A stretch of DNA of 37,129 bases, taken from assembly GCA_009775355.1 (NCBI GenBank), contig VSPN01000007.1, positions 1 to 37,129 on the forward strand. Direction: 5' to 3'. A program made the translations under genes and the position numbers. Every line of letters starts with the position of its first letter. The first letter of the stretch is position 1. The DNA comes from Muribaculaceae bacterium. Its GTDB lineage: Bacteria > Bacteroidota > Bacteroidia > Bacteroidales > Muribaculaceae. This document shows, piece after piece, positions 22,933 through 31,386 of the stretch. The notes beneath the pieces were generated by a model, which was not told the DNA's origin, made no database searches, and worked only from the letters and a program-made list of their open reading frames with translations.

Positions 22933-23889
22933 TCACACAAGAAGTTTCTTGCGGAGGTTGACGAGCATGTCCTGAGTCATGGCGTCAAGGTCGTATTCCG
23001 GTTTCCAGTCCCACTCGGTGCGGGCGCAGGTGTCGTCGAGTGAGTCAGGCCATGAGTCGGCGATTTTCTGACGCAGCGGGTCGAGATCGTATTCCATCTC
23101 GAATCCGGGCACATATTCCTTTATCTTGTTGAAGATGATCTCGGGGTCGAAGCTCATCGATGCGATATTGAATGAGTTGCGGTGAACGAGACGTGTCGGG
23201 TCGGCCTCCATGATCTCGATTGCGGCGCGGAGCGCGTCGGGCATGTACATCATGTCCATGAATGTCCCGGGTTTGAGGGGGCATTTGAATTTCTCTCCAT
23301 TTACGGCGGAGTAGTAGATGTCAACCGCATAGTCGGTGGTGCCTCCGCCGGGAAGTGTGGTGTATGATATGAGTCCGGGGAAGCGCACCGAGCGGGTGTC
23401 GACGCCGAAGCGGCGTGCGTAATAGTCGCTGAGAAGCTCGCCGCTCACCTTGGTGACGCCGTAGATTGTGGCGGGACGCTGTATAGTGTCCTGAGGAGTC
23501 TTGACATGCGGAGTCTCCGGGCCGAATGATCCGATTGAGCTCGGAGTGAAGACGGCGCAACCATGCTCGCGGGCCACCTCAAGAGTGTTGAAGAGACCTC
23601 CGACGCCGATGGCCCATGCAAGCTGGGGCTTGGCCTCGGCTACAGCCGAGAGAAGGGCGGCGAGATTGTATATTGTGTCGATGTCATATTTCTTCACGAC
23701 ATCGGCTATCTGCTGCGGGTTGGTGATGTCGACGATCTCGGCGGGACCGCTCTCGGCGAGTTCCCCTTTGGGAGGAGCGGCGGGAATGTATCCGCACACC
23801 ACGTTAGCGTTGCCGTAGATACCGCGCAACTTCATAATCAGTTCGGATCCGATCTGGCCGGTGCCTCCGATCACAAGTATATTCTTCAT
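22933..23889 (-). CDS. L-threonine 3-dehydrogenase, SDR type
   Basis: A 318-residue extended short-chain dehydrogenase. The NAD-binding loop is GGTGQIGSEL at the N-terminus, the catalytic elements are TPSSIGSFG and YGVTK, and the PGLISYTTLPGGGTTDYAVDIYY segment is typical of the SDR (UDP-galactose-epimerase-like) threonine dehydrogenases. It would oxidise threonine to 2-amino-3-ketobutyrate. The neighbouring divergent gene encodes the ligase that splits this product into glycine and acetyl-CoA, which strongly supports the assignment over a generic epimerase. Confidence 0.88.
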   Translation of the reverse strand: MKNILVIGGTGQIGSELIMKLRGIYGNANVVCGYIPAAPPKGELAESGPAEIVDITNPQQIADVVKKYDIDTIYNLAALLSAVAEAKPQLAWAIGVGGLFNTLEVAREHGCAVFTPSSIGSFGPETPHVKTPQDTIQRPATIYGVTKVSGELLSDYYARRFGVDTRSVRFPGLISYTTLPGGGTTDYAVDIYYSAVNGEKFKCPLKPGTFMDMMYMPDALRAAIEIMEADPTRLVHRNSFNIASMSFDPEIIFNKIKEYVPGFEMEYDLDPLRQKIADSWPDSLDDTCARTEWDWKPEYDLDAMTQDMLVNLRKKLLV

Positions 23890-23971
23890 TGTTAGGGTAT
23901 AAATTTAAGGATAGCCCCGCCTTGCCGGAATACTTCGGACCGGTTTGGCCGGACGTTTCATGATTCAGATG

Positions 23972-23979
23972 CAAAAATA
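23972..23979 (-). promoter_or_regulatory. Candidate -7 box of threonine dehydrogenase
   Basis: TATTTTTG on the minus strand, followed by CATC; no TTTG lies at the right distance in this A/T-rich stretch. The predicted leader is about 75 nt. Confidence 0.45.
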
Positions 23980-24022
23980 AAAAAAATTAATGAAAAAGAT
24001 GAAAAAATCGGGAGTCTTTTAT

Positions 24023-24030
24023 TATCTTTG
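24023..24030 (+). promoter_or_regulatory. Candidate -7 box of glycine C-acetyltransferase
   Basis: TATCTTTG at 24023-24030, about 26 nt before the ATG at 24056. The -33 box is not recognisable. The two divergent genes are controlled from one 166-bp region. Confidence 0.5.
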
Positions 24031-24055
24031 TGTCAACAATCAAATCACTAATATC

Positions 24056-25249
24056 ATGTACAAGAATTTCAAAGCACATCTTGAAAAGGAGCTTCAGGAC
24101 ATCAAGGATGCCGGTCTCTACAAGAACGAGCGTGTCATTGTCACCCCCCAGAGCAGCGACATCGAGGTTGAGGGAGCAAAAGGGGAAGTCCTGAACTTCT
24201 GCGCCAACAATTACCTTGGTCTCGCTGATAATTCGCGTCTTATCGAAGCTGCGAAGAAAGCTATGGACAACCGTGGATACGGCATGTCGTCAGTGCGCTT
24301 CATCTGCGGCACACAGGATCTTCACAAGGAACTCGAGAAGTCGATCAGTGATTATTTCAAGACTGAGGACACAATTCTTTACGCGGCATGCTTCGATGCC
24401 AACGGCGGTCTGTTCGAGCCTCTTTTCACTGAGGAGGATGCAATCATCAGCGATTCGCTCAACCACGCCTCCATCATCGACGGTGTCCGTCTCTGCAAGG
24501 CGAAGCGTTTCCGCTACAAGAATGCCGACATGGATGATCTCGAACGCTGCCTTCAGGAGGCCAAGGACTGCCGTTTCCGCATCATCGCCACCGACGGCGT
24601 TTTCTCGATGGACGGCAATGTGGCTCCTATGGACAGAATCTGTGAGCTGGCGGAAAAGTATGACGCGCTGGTAATGGTCGACGAGAGCCATTCGGCAGGA
24701 GTTGTCGGAAAGACAGGTCACGGTGTGGCCGAGCAGTTCGACTGCTACGGTAAGATCGACATATTCACCGGTACCCTCGGCAAGTCGTTCGGCGGCGCAA
24801 TGGGCGGCTTCACCACCGGACGCAAGGAGATTATCGACATGCTGCGCCAGCGTTCGCGTCCCTACCTGTTCTCGAATTCTGTGGCACCCTCTATCGTGGG
24901 CGCGAGCATCGAGATGTTCCGCATGCTTGGCGAGAGCGACGACCTCCATTCGCATCTGATGGAGAATGTAGAGTATTTCCGTACCCGCATGATCGAGGCC
25001 GGATTTGACATCAAGCCCACACAGAGCGCGATCTGCGCCGTGATGCTCTATGATGCGAAACTCTCGCAGGATTTCGCTGCCGAAATGCAGAAAGAAGGCA
25101 TATACGTTACCGGATTCTATTATCCTGTCGTTCCGAAAGACCAGGCCCGTATCCGCGTACAGCTCTCCGCTGCCCACACCCGCGAGCAGCTCGACAAGGC
25201 AATCGCCGCTTTCATAAGCGTCGGCATGCGTCTCGGCGTTCTGAAATAA
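24056..25249 (+). CDS. kbl: Glycine C-acetyltransferase (2-amino-3-ketobutyrate CoA ligase)
   Basis: A PLP enzyme of the alpha-oxoamine synthase family, 397 residues from MYKNFKAHLEKELQ; this start agrees with homologues and lies downstream of the promoter, unlike the ATG 22 codons upstream. Motifs: FCANNYLGLADN, SVRFICGTQDLHKELE, DESHSAGVVGKTGHG (cofactor-binding Asp), and TGTLGKSFGGAMGG with the PLP lysine. It splits 2-amino-3-ketobutyrate with CoA to glycine and acetyl-CoA. Divergent from the threonine dehydrogenase gene, so the pair makes a threonine degradation module. Confidence 0.96.
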   Translation: MYKNFKAHLEKELQDIKDAGLYKNERVIVTPQSSDIEVEGAKGEVLNFCANNYLGLADNSRLIEAAKKAMDNRGYGMSSVRFICGTQDLHKELEKSISDYFKTEDTILYAACFDANGGLFEPLFTEEDAIISDSLNHASIIDGVRLCKAKRFRYKNADMDDLERCLQEAKDCRFRIIATDGVFSMDGNVAPMDRICELAEKYDALVMVDESHSAGVVGKTGHGVAEQFDCYGKIDIFTGTLGKSFGGAMGGFTTGRKEIIDMLRQRSRPYLFSNSVAPSIVGASIEMFRMLGESDDLHSHLMENVEYFRTRMIEAGFDIKPTQSAICAVMLYDAKLSQDFAAEMQKEGIYVTGFYYPVVPKDQARIRVQLSAAHTREQLDKAIAAFISVGMRLGVLK

Positions 25250-25272
25250 TCCGTAAGGATTGAATGGATATA

Positions 25273-25305
25273 AAAGACTCCGAGCCACTGTGGCGCGGAG
25301 TCTTT
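25273..25305. terminator. Bidirectional terminator
   Basis: AAAGACTCCG (25273-25282) pairs with CGGAGTCTTT (25296-25305), with inner GCCA/TGGC pairs, between the convergent kbl and porin genes. T-rich and A-rich flanks serve both directions. Confidence 0.85.
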
Positions 25306-25340
25306 CTTTATAATATAGTTTGTCTCGTCTTCGTGACCGA

Positions 25341-27410
25341 TCAGTTGGCGAAGTCGATCGAGAGGCCGAGTCTGAACTGCCTCGGATCGACAGGGTAGTG
25401 GGGCAGCGAGAAATAGTCTTTTGAGAACCATCCCTGATTAAGATGGCTGCACATCACGAAAAAGCGAACCTTATAGAGCTTGCATGTCAGATAGACGTTG
25501 GAATTTATGAAATTCCCGACCTTGACGGCGTCCGCCCCCTGAGAGTGGAACGTCATGGTGGCCGGCTGGTAGGCGAGTCCGGTGTATTTCGTGTACCAGT
25601 CCACGTCGAAGCCAATCTGCACTGTCAGCGCCCTGAACGCGTGGAAATAGAGGAACATGTTGCTGTAGACGCTTAGTTTGGGCAGCGGAGTGATCGACGA
25701 ATCCGATGTCTTCTGGTAAGTCACGGTGTTGTTCCAGTTCCAGATGCCGAAGCGGAGCTTCTGCTCGATGGCAGCCGAGAACACCTGGACATTGCCGCCA
25801 TATTGGCGCGGCATGCAGTCGGAATCAAAATATATCTGGTTCTGCACATTCTCCACTCCCACGCGCAGCTCGGTGCGCGTCCAGGGTATCGACAGCCGGC
25901 CCTCGGCACGGAAACTGCGTATTTTGCCGAAGTCATTGTTCCATATGAAATGGTTGCCGACGTAATGGTCGAGCATGTAGTTCGGCTCGATGTTGCGGAA
26001 GAAACCGTTGGCGTTGATGCACACCGTGTCTTTGCCGAGTCGGAATTTAGTCTCCATCTCCCCTCTGACGTCGATGTCGCCTATGGCGTCGCCAAGCAGT
26101 CCGAATCTGGCGTCGGCGGCATATCTGATGGCGGTGCCACGGGTTTTCTCAATGCGGCCTCCGACCCAGAGCCGGTTGCGTGTGCGGCGTAGAAACGATT
26201 CATATCCCGCGGGTGTCTGTGCAAGCGAGCCGTCATCGGGTGTCTCCGTGTCGACCGATACTTCCGGACTGTCATCTTCGCCGCCCCCTTCGGCTGCTGT
26301 GTCCATGCCGAGCACGTTGTAGCTGTAACGGTCTATCTCATAGGTGGCGTAAGCGGCTATGCCGAACTTCGCCCACTTCCTGAACCCTTCGATCATCTCG
26401 ATTCCCACTGTGTTGGAGACCGACCACCATGAAGCCTCGTCGCGGGTCTCCGAGAGATTGAAGTATGTGTTCTTCCAGAATTTTGACGCCTCCCCCGGGT
26501 TCTGGTTAAGAAAGAGATGGCTGTTGTCTTTCCAGTCGAAGGTGTAGACAAATTTCGTGACAGGCACATACTCGCGTCGCTCCACTGTGTCTTCCGGCTG
26601 GGTGTTGTCCTGCCAGAACCCCACCTTGTAGGCGTGGCTCATGTAGAGCTGCGAACCGACGAGTCTGCTGTGGGCGGCGGTGAGGTTGACCGGTATGCTT
26701 TTCGGCTCGATCGAGTTGACGCCTCCCTGCAGTTCGGCCGGATCTGTGATGTAGAGGTCGTTGGTTATTCCGCCGTTTTCCTTGTTGAGATGGTTGTAAT
26801 GGTTGTAGAACGCCTGCATCTCATAGCGGTCGCCTGTGTAATATCCGGAGAATCCGAATCCGAGGCCTTTGGCTGCCTGCTCTGCATAGGATCCTTTGGT
26901 GTAAGGATAATCGATCCAGGCTCCTATGCCGATCTTGCGGTTCACATTCCCGGCAAACACCGCCTTCAGGTGGTCGGTGCGGTTTTCGGTGCCATATCCC
27001 ATGTTGTAGGAGAGCTGGGTGTAGGGTATGAACACGTTGTAGAATTTCTGCTTGTCGAATGTCGGCAGCCAGTATGAGAGAGCGTTGTCGAAATAAAAGG
27101 GAGTCTCGGCCGGGCGGTCGAAATAGATCATGTTGATGGCAGGTCCGGTGAACTGGCCGGTTGATGCCCAGGCATCTGAGGTCATTGATGTCACGAACTG
27201 TCGCTGATAGTTGTAGAGCACGGTGTCCATCGTTGACTCCACGTGTGTGCCGAGCGGCCACGACAGAGTCCATGCCGAGCCCGGAGGGTATGTCTTGTCA
27301 CTGTCGGAGTTCTTGCCTGTCTGCGCCGAGGCCGATGCGATGATCATCATAAACAGAATGATAATATACACGCAGTGCGACAGGCGTTTATTTATATAAG
27401 TCTCGCTCAA
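25341..27410 (-). CDS. Putative porin (Porin_10 type)
   Basis: An outer-membrane barrel of about 689 residues. After the signal peptide (YIIILFMMIIASASA then Q) come long runs of amphipathic strands, with the family-like opening NMIYFDRPAETPFYFDNALSYWL region and the ending RQFRLGLSIDFAN, whose last residues form the closing strand. The start is uncertain. There is no ATG between the predicted transcription start (about 27476) and the signal peptide, so TTG at 27410 or GTG at 27458 must be used; I chose TTG because it gives a normal signal-peptide length. The substrate is unknown. Confidence 0.8.
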   Translation of the reverse strand: MSETYINKRLSHCVYIIILFMMIIASASAQTGKNSDSDKTYPPGSAWTLSWPLGTHVESTMDTVLYNYQRQFVTSMTSDAWASTGQFTGPAINMIYFDRPAETPFYFDNALSYWLPTFDKQKFYNVFIPYTQLSYNMGYGTENRTDHLKAVFAGNVNRKIGIGAWIDYPYTKGSYAEQAAKGLGFGFSGYYTGDRYEMQAFYNHYNHLNKENGGITNDLYITDPAELQGGVNSIEPKSIPVNLTAAHSRLVGSQLYMSHAYKVGFWQDNTQPEDTVERREYVPVTKFVYTFDWKDNSHLFLNQNPGEASKFWKNTYFNLSETRDEASWWSVSNTVGIEMIEGFRKWAKFGIAAYATYEIDRYSYNVLGMDTAAEGGGEDDSPEVSVDTETPDDGSLAQTPAGYESFLRRTRNRLWVGGRIEKTRGTAIRYAADARFGLLGDAIGDIDVRGEMETKFRLGKDTVCINANGFFRNIEPNYMLDHYVGNHFIWNNDFGKIRSFRAEGRLSIPWTRTELRVGVENVQNQIYFDSDCMPRQYGGNVQVFSAAIEQKLRFGIWNWNNTVTYQKTSDSSITPLPKLSVYSNMFLYFHAFRALTVQIGFDVDWYTKYTGLAYQPATMTFHSQGADAVKVGNFINSNVYLTCKLYKVRFFVMCSHLNQGWFSKDYFSLPHYPVDPRQFRLGLSIDFAN

Positions 27411-27481
27411 GATGCCGTTAATTTGTAGCTTTATTAAAGTGGTGTCAGTCGGTTTCACAGGGTATGAAACAACTTCTGATG

Positions 27482-27512
27482 CAAAATTACAAAAAATAAG
27501 CAAGTGTTCAAA
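27482..27512 (-). promoter_or_regulatory. Promoter of the porin gene, -33 box in dispersed repeat
   Basis: TTTG (27509-27512, minus strand), 19-nt spacer, TAATTTTG (27482-27489), followed by CATC. The TTTG is part of AAGTGTTCAAATTTAA (27502-27517), the repeat also found near tex and the peptide gene. Confidence 0.75.
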
Positions 27513-27517
27513 TTTAA
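27502..27517 (+). repeat. Dispersed repeat, copy 4
   Basis: An exact 16-base match to the core at 12270-12285 and 12764-12779, about 15 kb away, overlapping the porin promoter. Confidence 0.8.
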
Positions 27518-27535
27518 GAAAGTATAAAAGAGCGT

Positions 27536-27561
27536 CTGAATGAAATGTCTGAATGAAATGG
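27536..27561. repeat. 13-bp tandem duplication
   Basis: TCTGAATGAAATG occurs twice in succession between the DUF4301 gene terminator and the porin promoter. Confidence 0.7.
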
Positions 27562-27564
27562 CAA

Positions 27565-27591
27565 GGGGCATCCTTTTGGTCAGGATGCCCC
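27565..27591 (-). terminator. Terminator of the DUF4301 gene
   Basis: GGGGCATCC (27565-27573) pairs with GGATGCCCC (27583-27591) 22 nt beyond the stop codon. The following sequence is only mildly T-rich. Confidence 0.65.
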
Positions 27592-27613
27592 GTCGATCAC
27601 GTTGTAAGATGGC

Positions 27614-29155
27614 TTAGTCTGCAAGTTGCGGCATGGGCTGGTGGGCGGGACGCAACAGGTCGTTGACAGTCTTGACCGGATTGAATGTCTGTGCCGGCAC
27701 CTCGATGAAGAGAGTGTTCCAGTCGCTCATGGCTCCGTTCCAGAGTCCCGGCAGCTCAAGTGCTTTTATGTCGTGGCCTTCACGGCTCTTTTCCGATATG
27801 AACCCGGTGGATTTGTCGACATATTTTCTCAGGTCGAACTTCTTTCCGTCATAGTCGTGTATGGCCACGGCAAGATCGACAGGGTTGAAGTGTGTCGATT
27901 CCTTGAGTATTTTCGATGCGTTCTTGTCTTTTGAGTCGATCTGCGACGATTCGAGAATCTGCGGACTGACTGTGCCGTCATGATTGTAGACAAGGAACGG
28001 ACCGCCGCCCGGTTCCCCTTCGTTGCGCACCATGCCGCAGACGCGTAGAGGTCTGTTCAGCTTGGAGAAGATATAGGCGGCTTTCTCCTCGGCGTTCATC
28101 TCGTCGGTTTTGTCGTGGGTGATGCAGAGCACATTGTGGAGAAACGCAATCATCTCTTCGAAAGCAGCGGCATCGGCTTTCCTCTCCGCTATCATACGGG
28201 CGTATGAATCCATTTTCTGCTTGACGGCCACAAGCGTGCCGCCGAGCACTTTCTTGTATTGAATCGTGGCCCCGCGGTGAGTGTCGGGCACGACATTGTC
28301 GATGTTCTTTATAAAGATCACATCGGCGTCAAGATCGTTGAGGTTCTCGATCAGCGCGCCGTGTCCGCCGGGGCGGAAGAACAGCTCGCCGTTCTCTCTG
28401 TAGGGAGTTCCGTCGGAAGAGACAGCTATTGTGTCAGTGCATGGTTTCTGTTCGCTGTAGCTGATATCGAACCGTACGCCATATTTGTGTCCGAGATGTC
28501 CGGCGGCTTCCTCGACTTTCATTCTCACAAGGGGCAGGTGGTCTTCGGAAACTGTGAAATGCACGCGTACATTTCCTCCTTTTTCGGCAGCATATGCCGC
28601 GCCTTCGGCCAGATGTTCCTCAAGGGCGGTGCGCGATGTGCCGGTCACTTTGTGGAACTGAATCAGGGCTTTGGGGAGGTGCCCGTAGTTCAGGCCGCTC
28701 TTGTCGATCAGCGAGCTTGCTATGTCTTTGTATCTTTTCTCCCTTACGAGGGAGTCTACGCTCAGCCCGTGGTTCGATAGGGTGATGAAGTTGAGTCTCG
28801 GGAAGAAAGCGAAATCCTCGATACGTTCGAAAAACTTCTTCATGAAGTCGGTGTCGGGGCGTTCGGATTTGCCGTTGACGAACGAATAGAGATCCTTAAA
28901 CATGCGCGAGGCCGCGCCGCTGGCAGGCACCATTTTCATCACCGTGCCCCCTTTGTCAAGAAATTCTTCCCAGCAGGTGATCGCTCCGATCTCCATTTCG
29001 GGAGTGAGACGTGATATGCCGTTTCCGGGTGTGGCCGCACTGTCAAGCCGGAGAAAAGGGAAGCCGCGGCGGAGCATCTCAAGTTGTTCGTCGAGTCCTT
29101 CCTCGCTGATCCCTTTCTCTTTGATCAGGGCGAGATCTTCATTTTGTAATTTCAT
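27614..29155 (-). CDS. DUF4301 family protein
   Basis: A 513-residue soluble protein with no signal peptide or membrane segment. It resembles the Bacteroidetes DUF4301 family: an N-terminal helical region, then VPASGAASRMFKDL, a phosphate-loop-like stretch, FRPGGHGALIENLN, and IFIKNIDNVVPD. The GGHGAL and KNIDN elements recall nucleotidyltransferase/pyrophosphorylase folds, so a sugar-nucleotide or related activity is possible, but no reaction is known to me. A single gene with its own -7 box (29216-29223) and terminator. Confidence 0.8.
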   Translation of the reverse strand: MKLQNEDLALIKEKGISEEGLDEQLEMLRRGFPFLRLDSAATPGNGISRLTPEMEIGAITCWEEFLDKGGTVMKMVPASGAASRMFKDLYSFVNGKSERPDTDFMKKFFERIEDFAFFPRLNFITLSNHGLSVDSLVREKRYKDIASSLIDKSGLNYGHLPKALIQFHKVTGTSRTALEEHLAEGAAYAAEKGGNVRVHFTVSEDHLPLVRMKVEEAAGHLGHKYGVRFDISYSEQKPCTDTIAVSSDGTPYRENGELFFRPGGHGALIENLNDLDADVIFIKNIDNVVPDTHRGATIQYKKVLGGTLVAVKQKMDSYARMIAERKADAAAFEEMIAFLHNVLCITHDKTDEMNAEEKAAYIFSKLNRPLRVCGMVRNEGEPGGGPFLVYNHDGTVSPQILESSQIDSKDKNASKILKESTHFNPVDLAVAIHDYDGKKFDLRKYVDKSTGFISEKSREGHDIKALELPGLWNGAMSDWNTLFIEVPAQTFNPVKTVNDLLRPAHQPMPQLAD

Positions 29156-29215
29156 AATATGTTTTGTTTTGGGTCTGTTTGTTTTGAGTCTGGGAAAATC
29201 TCAGACTGTATCCGG

Positions 29216-29223
29216 CAAAGTTA
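29216..29223 (-). promoter_or_regulatory. Candidate -7 box of the DUF4301 gene
   Basis: TAACTTTG on the minus strand, about 60 nt before the ATG. No TTTG lies at the expected distance. Confidence 0.45.
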
Positions 29224-29341
29224 TTAATTTTACCTGAATATCTGATGGCCGGAGGTCAGAATTGACAGAAAATGCATTGTTTTTTATAGTCTTTCAGCAA
29301 TCAGTCTGTCTGTCTCAGGCGTTTGATCCGACTTATGGGTG

Positions 29342-29839
29342 TCAGTATTCGATTTTGTTTTCTGTTGACGCCCATTTCTCAAAAGCCTTTATCGTCTCCC
29401 TGTTGCCGGTATGGATGCCTGGCATATGCCGGTCTTCAGGCCGGCGCTCTATCTCCTCATATATGAATTTATCGGAAAACCCGATCGAGTCAGCATCTTC
29501 TTTAGTGTTGCCGAAAAACACTTTTTTCACGCCGGCCCAGTATAGCGCGCTCAGACACATCGGGCATGGCTCACAGCTCGAATATACAGTGCATCCTTCA
29601 AGCCGGAATGATCCGGTTTTGCGGCAGGCCGCCCTTATGGCGTTGACTTCGGCGTGGGCAGTCGGGTCATTGTCGGCGGTCACGCGGTTGACTCCGGTGG
29701 CGACAACCTGTCCGTCTTTCACAATGACTGCGCCGAAAGGACCTCCTCCTGCTTCGATGTTCTCTTCCGACAGCCTTGCGGCCAGTTTCATATATTCTTG
29801 ATTGTAGTCTTCGATATGGTTCTTTTCAGCGTTATTCAT
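29342..29839 (-). CDS. Nucleoside/guanine deaminase (CDA fold)
   Basis: A 165-residue zinc-dependent deaminase. The zinc and proton-transfer motif is HAEVNAIR, and the second zinc motif is SSCEPCPMC. GGGPFGAVIVKDG and the C-terminal segment ending ENKIEY fit the guanine-deaminase-like group more than tRNA adenosine deaminase. Start: the ATG at 29839 has A/T-rich upstream sequence; an ATG at 29872 would add 11 residues. It lies downstream of tilS in the same direction with a gap of 22-55 nt, so the two may be co-transcribed. Role in purine salvage is inferred. Confidence 0.9.
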   Translation of the reverse strand: MNNAEKNHIEDYNQEYMKLAARLSEENIEAGGGPFGAVIVKDGQVVATGVNRVTADNDPTAHAEVNAIRAACRKTGSFRLEGCTVYSSCEPCPMCLSALYWAGVKKVFFGNTKEDADSIGFSDKFIYEEIERRPEDRHMPGIHTGNRETIKAFEKWASTENKIEY

Positions 29840-29893
29840 ATATTTAAACAGTGTTGTTTGATTGTTTAACATTATAACGAAGGGATTTGTTTC

Positions 29894-31252
29894 TTATAAT
29901 GCCTTCTGTCTGCTCCCTCCCGCCCGTATGTATCTGTAGCATCTGGGTGTGTCGGGAGCGACAAGTGCGAGGCGCGATCTTTTCAGCCCGTCTATCCAGA
30001 TGATTTCTCCTGTGTCGGTGTCAAGTGCCACCATCACATCCTCTTTCTGAATCTGCGACAGTCTGGCGTCTTTCATCACCTTGCTTACGGCCACGCTTCC
30101 GGTCATGCCGAGAGGTTTTATTCGGTCGCCTGTTTCCGGATTTCTGAAAGTGATCCTGTCAGGAGGGAGACTTGTCCATAGTTCGGAGAGAGGAGAGTGG
30201 AGAGCCAGCCCGAGAGTGTCGCAGTCTGTGTCGAACTCCTCGCATGAGGCCGAGGGTGAATCGTTATTTCGAATGGAAAACTCGAGTCTGTCGCGTTCGA
30301 GCACAATTCTCCCCTGTGGCACTGACCACTGCTTGCCCGACTGAAACGGAACCGTCTCCAGACTGGCGGCAATCTCGCCGCTTTGCGACGGGGTGCCTCC
30401 GAAACGCGATATGAATCTGTTGATGATCCATCTGCTGTCAGGGCATTTTCTGATTGCCTCGAAAGTAAGAATACGGTCATCATTATCCGACAGAAGACGC
30501 TCTGTCCAGTCGAGCATCTTCTTCTCCTGCCCCATTATTGACGCAGTATGACAGATGGATTTTCTCGCGCCAGGCCATCTTGTCTCAAGAAGGGGAATCA
30601 CTTCATTGCGCAGGAAGTTGCGCCGGAAATCCGACGACATGTTGGTGGAGTCCGTTACATAAGTCTCATCTTTCGATTCAAGATACAGAAGGATCTCATC
30701 ACGGGTCACTCCGAGCAGAGGGCGGATTATTTCTCCGCTGTCCTGACTTATCCCCCTTAGGCCAGCCACTCCGGCACCGCGCATAAGATTTAGCAACACG
30801 GTCTCGGCATTGTCGTCGGCATTGTGGGCCACTGCTATGCGGTCTGAGCGGTTCTCCCGCATGATGCGCCTGAATTCAGCATATCTCAGTTCCCTGCATG
30901 CCATTTCGACCGAAACCCTGTTGGCTTCCATATATGCTTTCACATCGAAGTCGACGACAGTAAGCCGAATGCCGACACGATGGCATAATGCCTTGACAAA
31001 ATCTCTGTCGCGCTCGCTTTCGTCACCGCGCAGATGAAAATTGCAGTGTACGGCCTGTATTCTGATTCCGCATTTTTTGAGCAACAGCAGCATCGCCACA
31101 CTGTCAGCCCCGCCGCTAATGCCGGCTGTGACTGCGGTGATTCCTTTGGCGTCAAGACATTCGGCCACGCGGTTTTCAAGTTTTTCCGGCTCTGTGGCTG
31201 TCCGGGATGAAAACGTCGCGCCGCGGCTGTTTTTGTTTTTTTTGCACATCAT
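29894..31252 (-). CDS. tilS: tRNA(Ile)-lysidine synthase
   Basis: Modifies the CAU anticodon of a tRNA-Ile to lysidine so that it reads AUA. The 452-residue protein has the PP-loop ATP motif SGGADS (46-51), the HNADDNAETVLLNLMRGAG segment typical of TilS, and the C-terminal substrate-binding domain (DRIKPLGMTGSVAVSKVMKDARL). An N-terminal tail of about 25 polar residues is an addition. Two adjacent ATG codons (31252, 31249) lie next to a -7 box, so the mRNA probably has almost no leader. Confidence 0.94.
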   Translation of the reverse strand: MMCKKNKNSRGATFSSRTATEPEKLENRVAECLDAKGITAVTAGISGGADSVAMLLLLKKCGIRIQAVHCNFHLRGDESERDRDFVKALCHRVGIRLTVVDFDVKAYMEANRVSVEMACRELRYAEFRRIMRENRSDRIAVAHNADDNAETVLLNLMRGAGVAGLRGISQDSGEIIRPLLGVTRDEILLYLESKDETYVTDSTNMSSDFRRNFLRNEVIPLLETRWPGARKSICHTASIMGQEKKMLDWTERLLSDNDDRILTFEAIRKCPDSRWIINRFISRFGGTPSQSGEIAASLETVPFQSGKQWSVPQGRIVLERDRLEFSIRNNDSPSASCEEFDTDCDTLGLALHSPLSELWTSLPPDRITFRNPETGDRIKPLGMTGSVAVSKVMKDARLSQIQKEDVMVALDTDTGEIIWIDGLKRSRLALVAPDTPRCYRYIRAGGSRQKAL

Positions 31253-31256
31253 GATG

Positions 31257-31264
31257 CAAAGATA
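31257..31264 (-). promoter_or_regulatory. Candidate -7 box of tilS
   Basis: TATCTTTG on the minus strand followed directly by CATCATG, the start codon. No TTTG is seen 19-21 nt upstream. The intergenic region is shared with the rubrerythrin promoter. Confidence 0.5.
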
Positions 31265-31274
31265 ACCTTTTTTA

Positions 31275-31306
31275 ATTGTAAATTCTGATTAAAAGCAGTA
31301 AATTTG
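31275..31306 (+). promoter_or_regulatory. Candidate promoter of rubrerythrin
   Basis: ATTG (31275-31278, one mismatch), 20-nt spacer, TAAATTTG (31299-31306). The leader would be about 75 nt. Confidence 0.6.
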
Positions 31307-31386
31307 CAGCACGATCCGGACGGAATATTACTCCCGATTCCGGATTCTGAAATATTACGAGTATATAACTTCTAAATTTTTATATC

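Noticed and set aside
27411..27503. N-terminal extension of the porin from a TTG at 27503
   Set aside because: It would start upstream of the predicted transcription start and includes the promoter itself.
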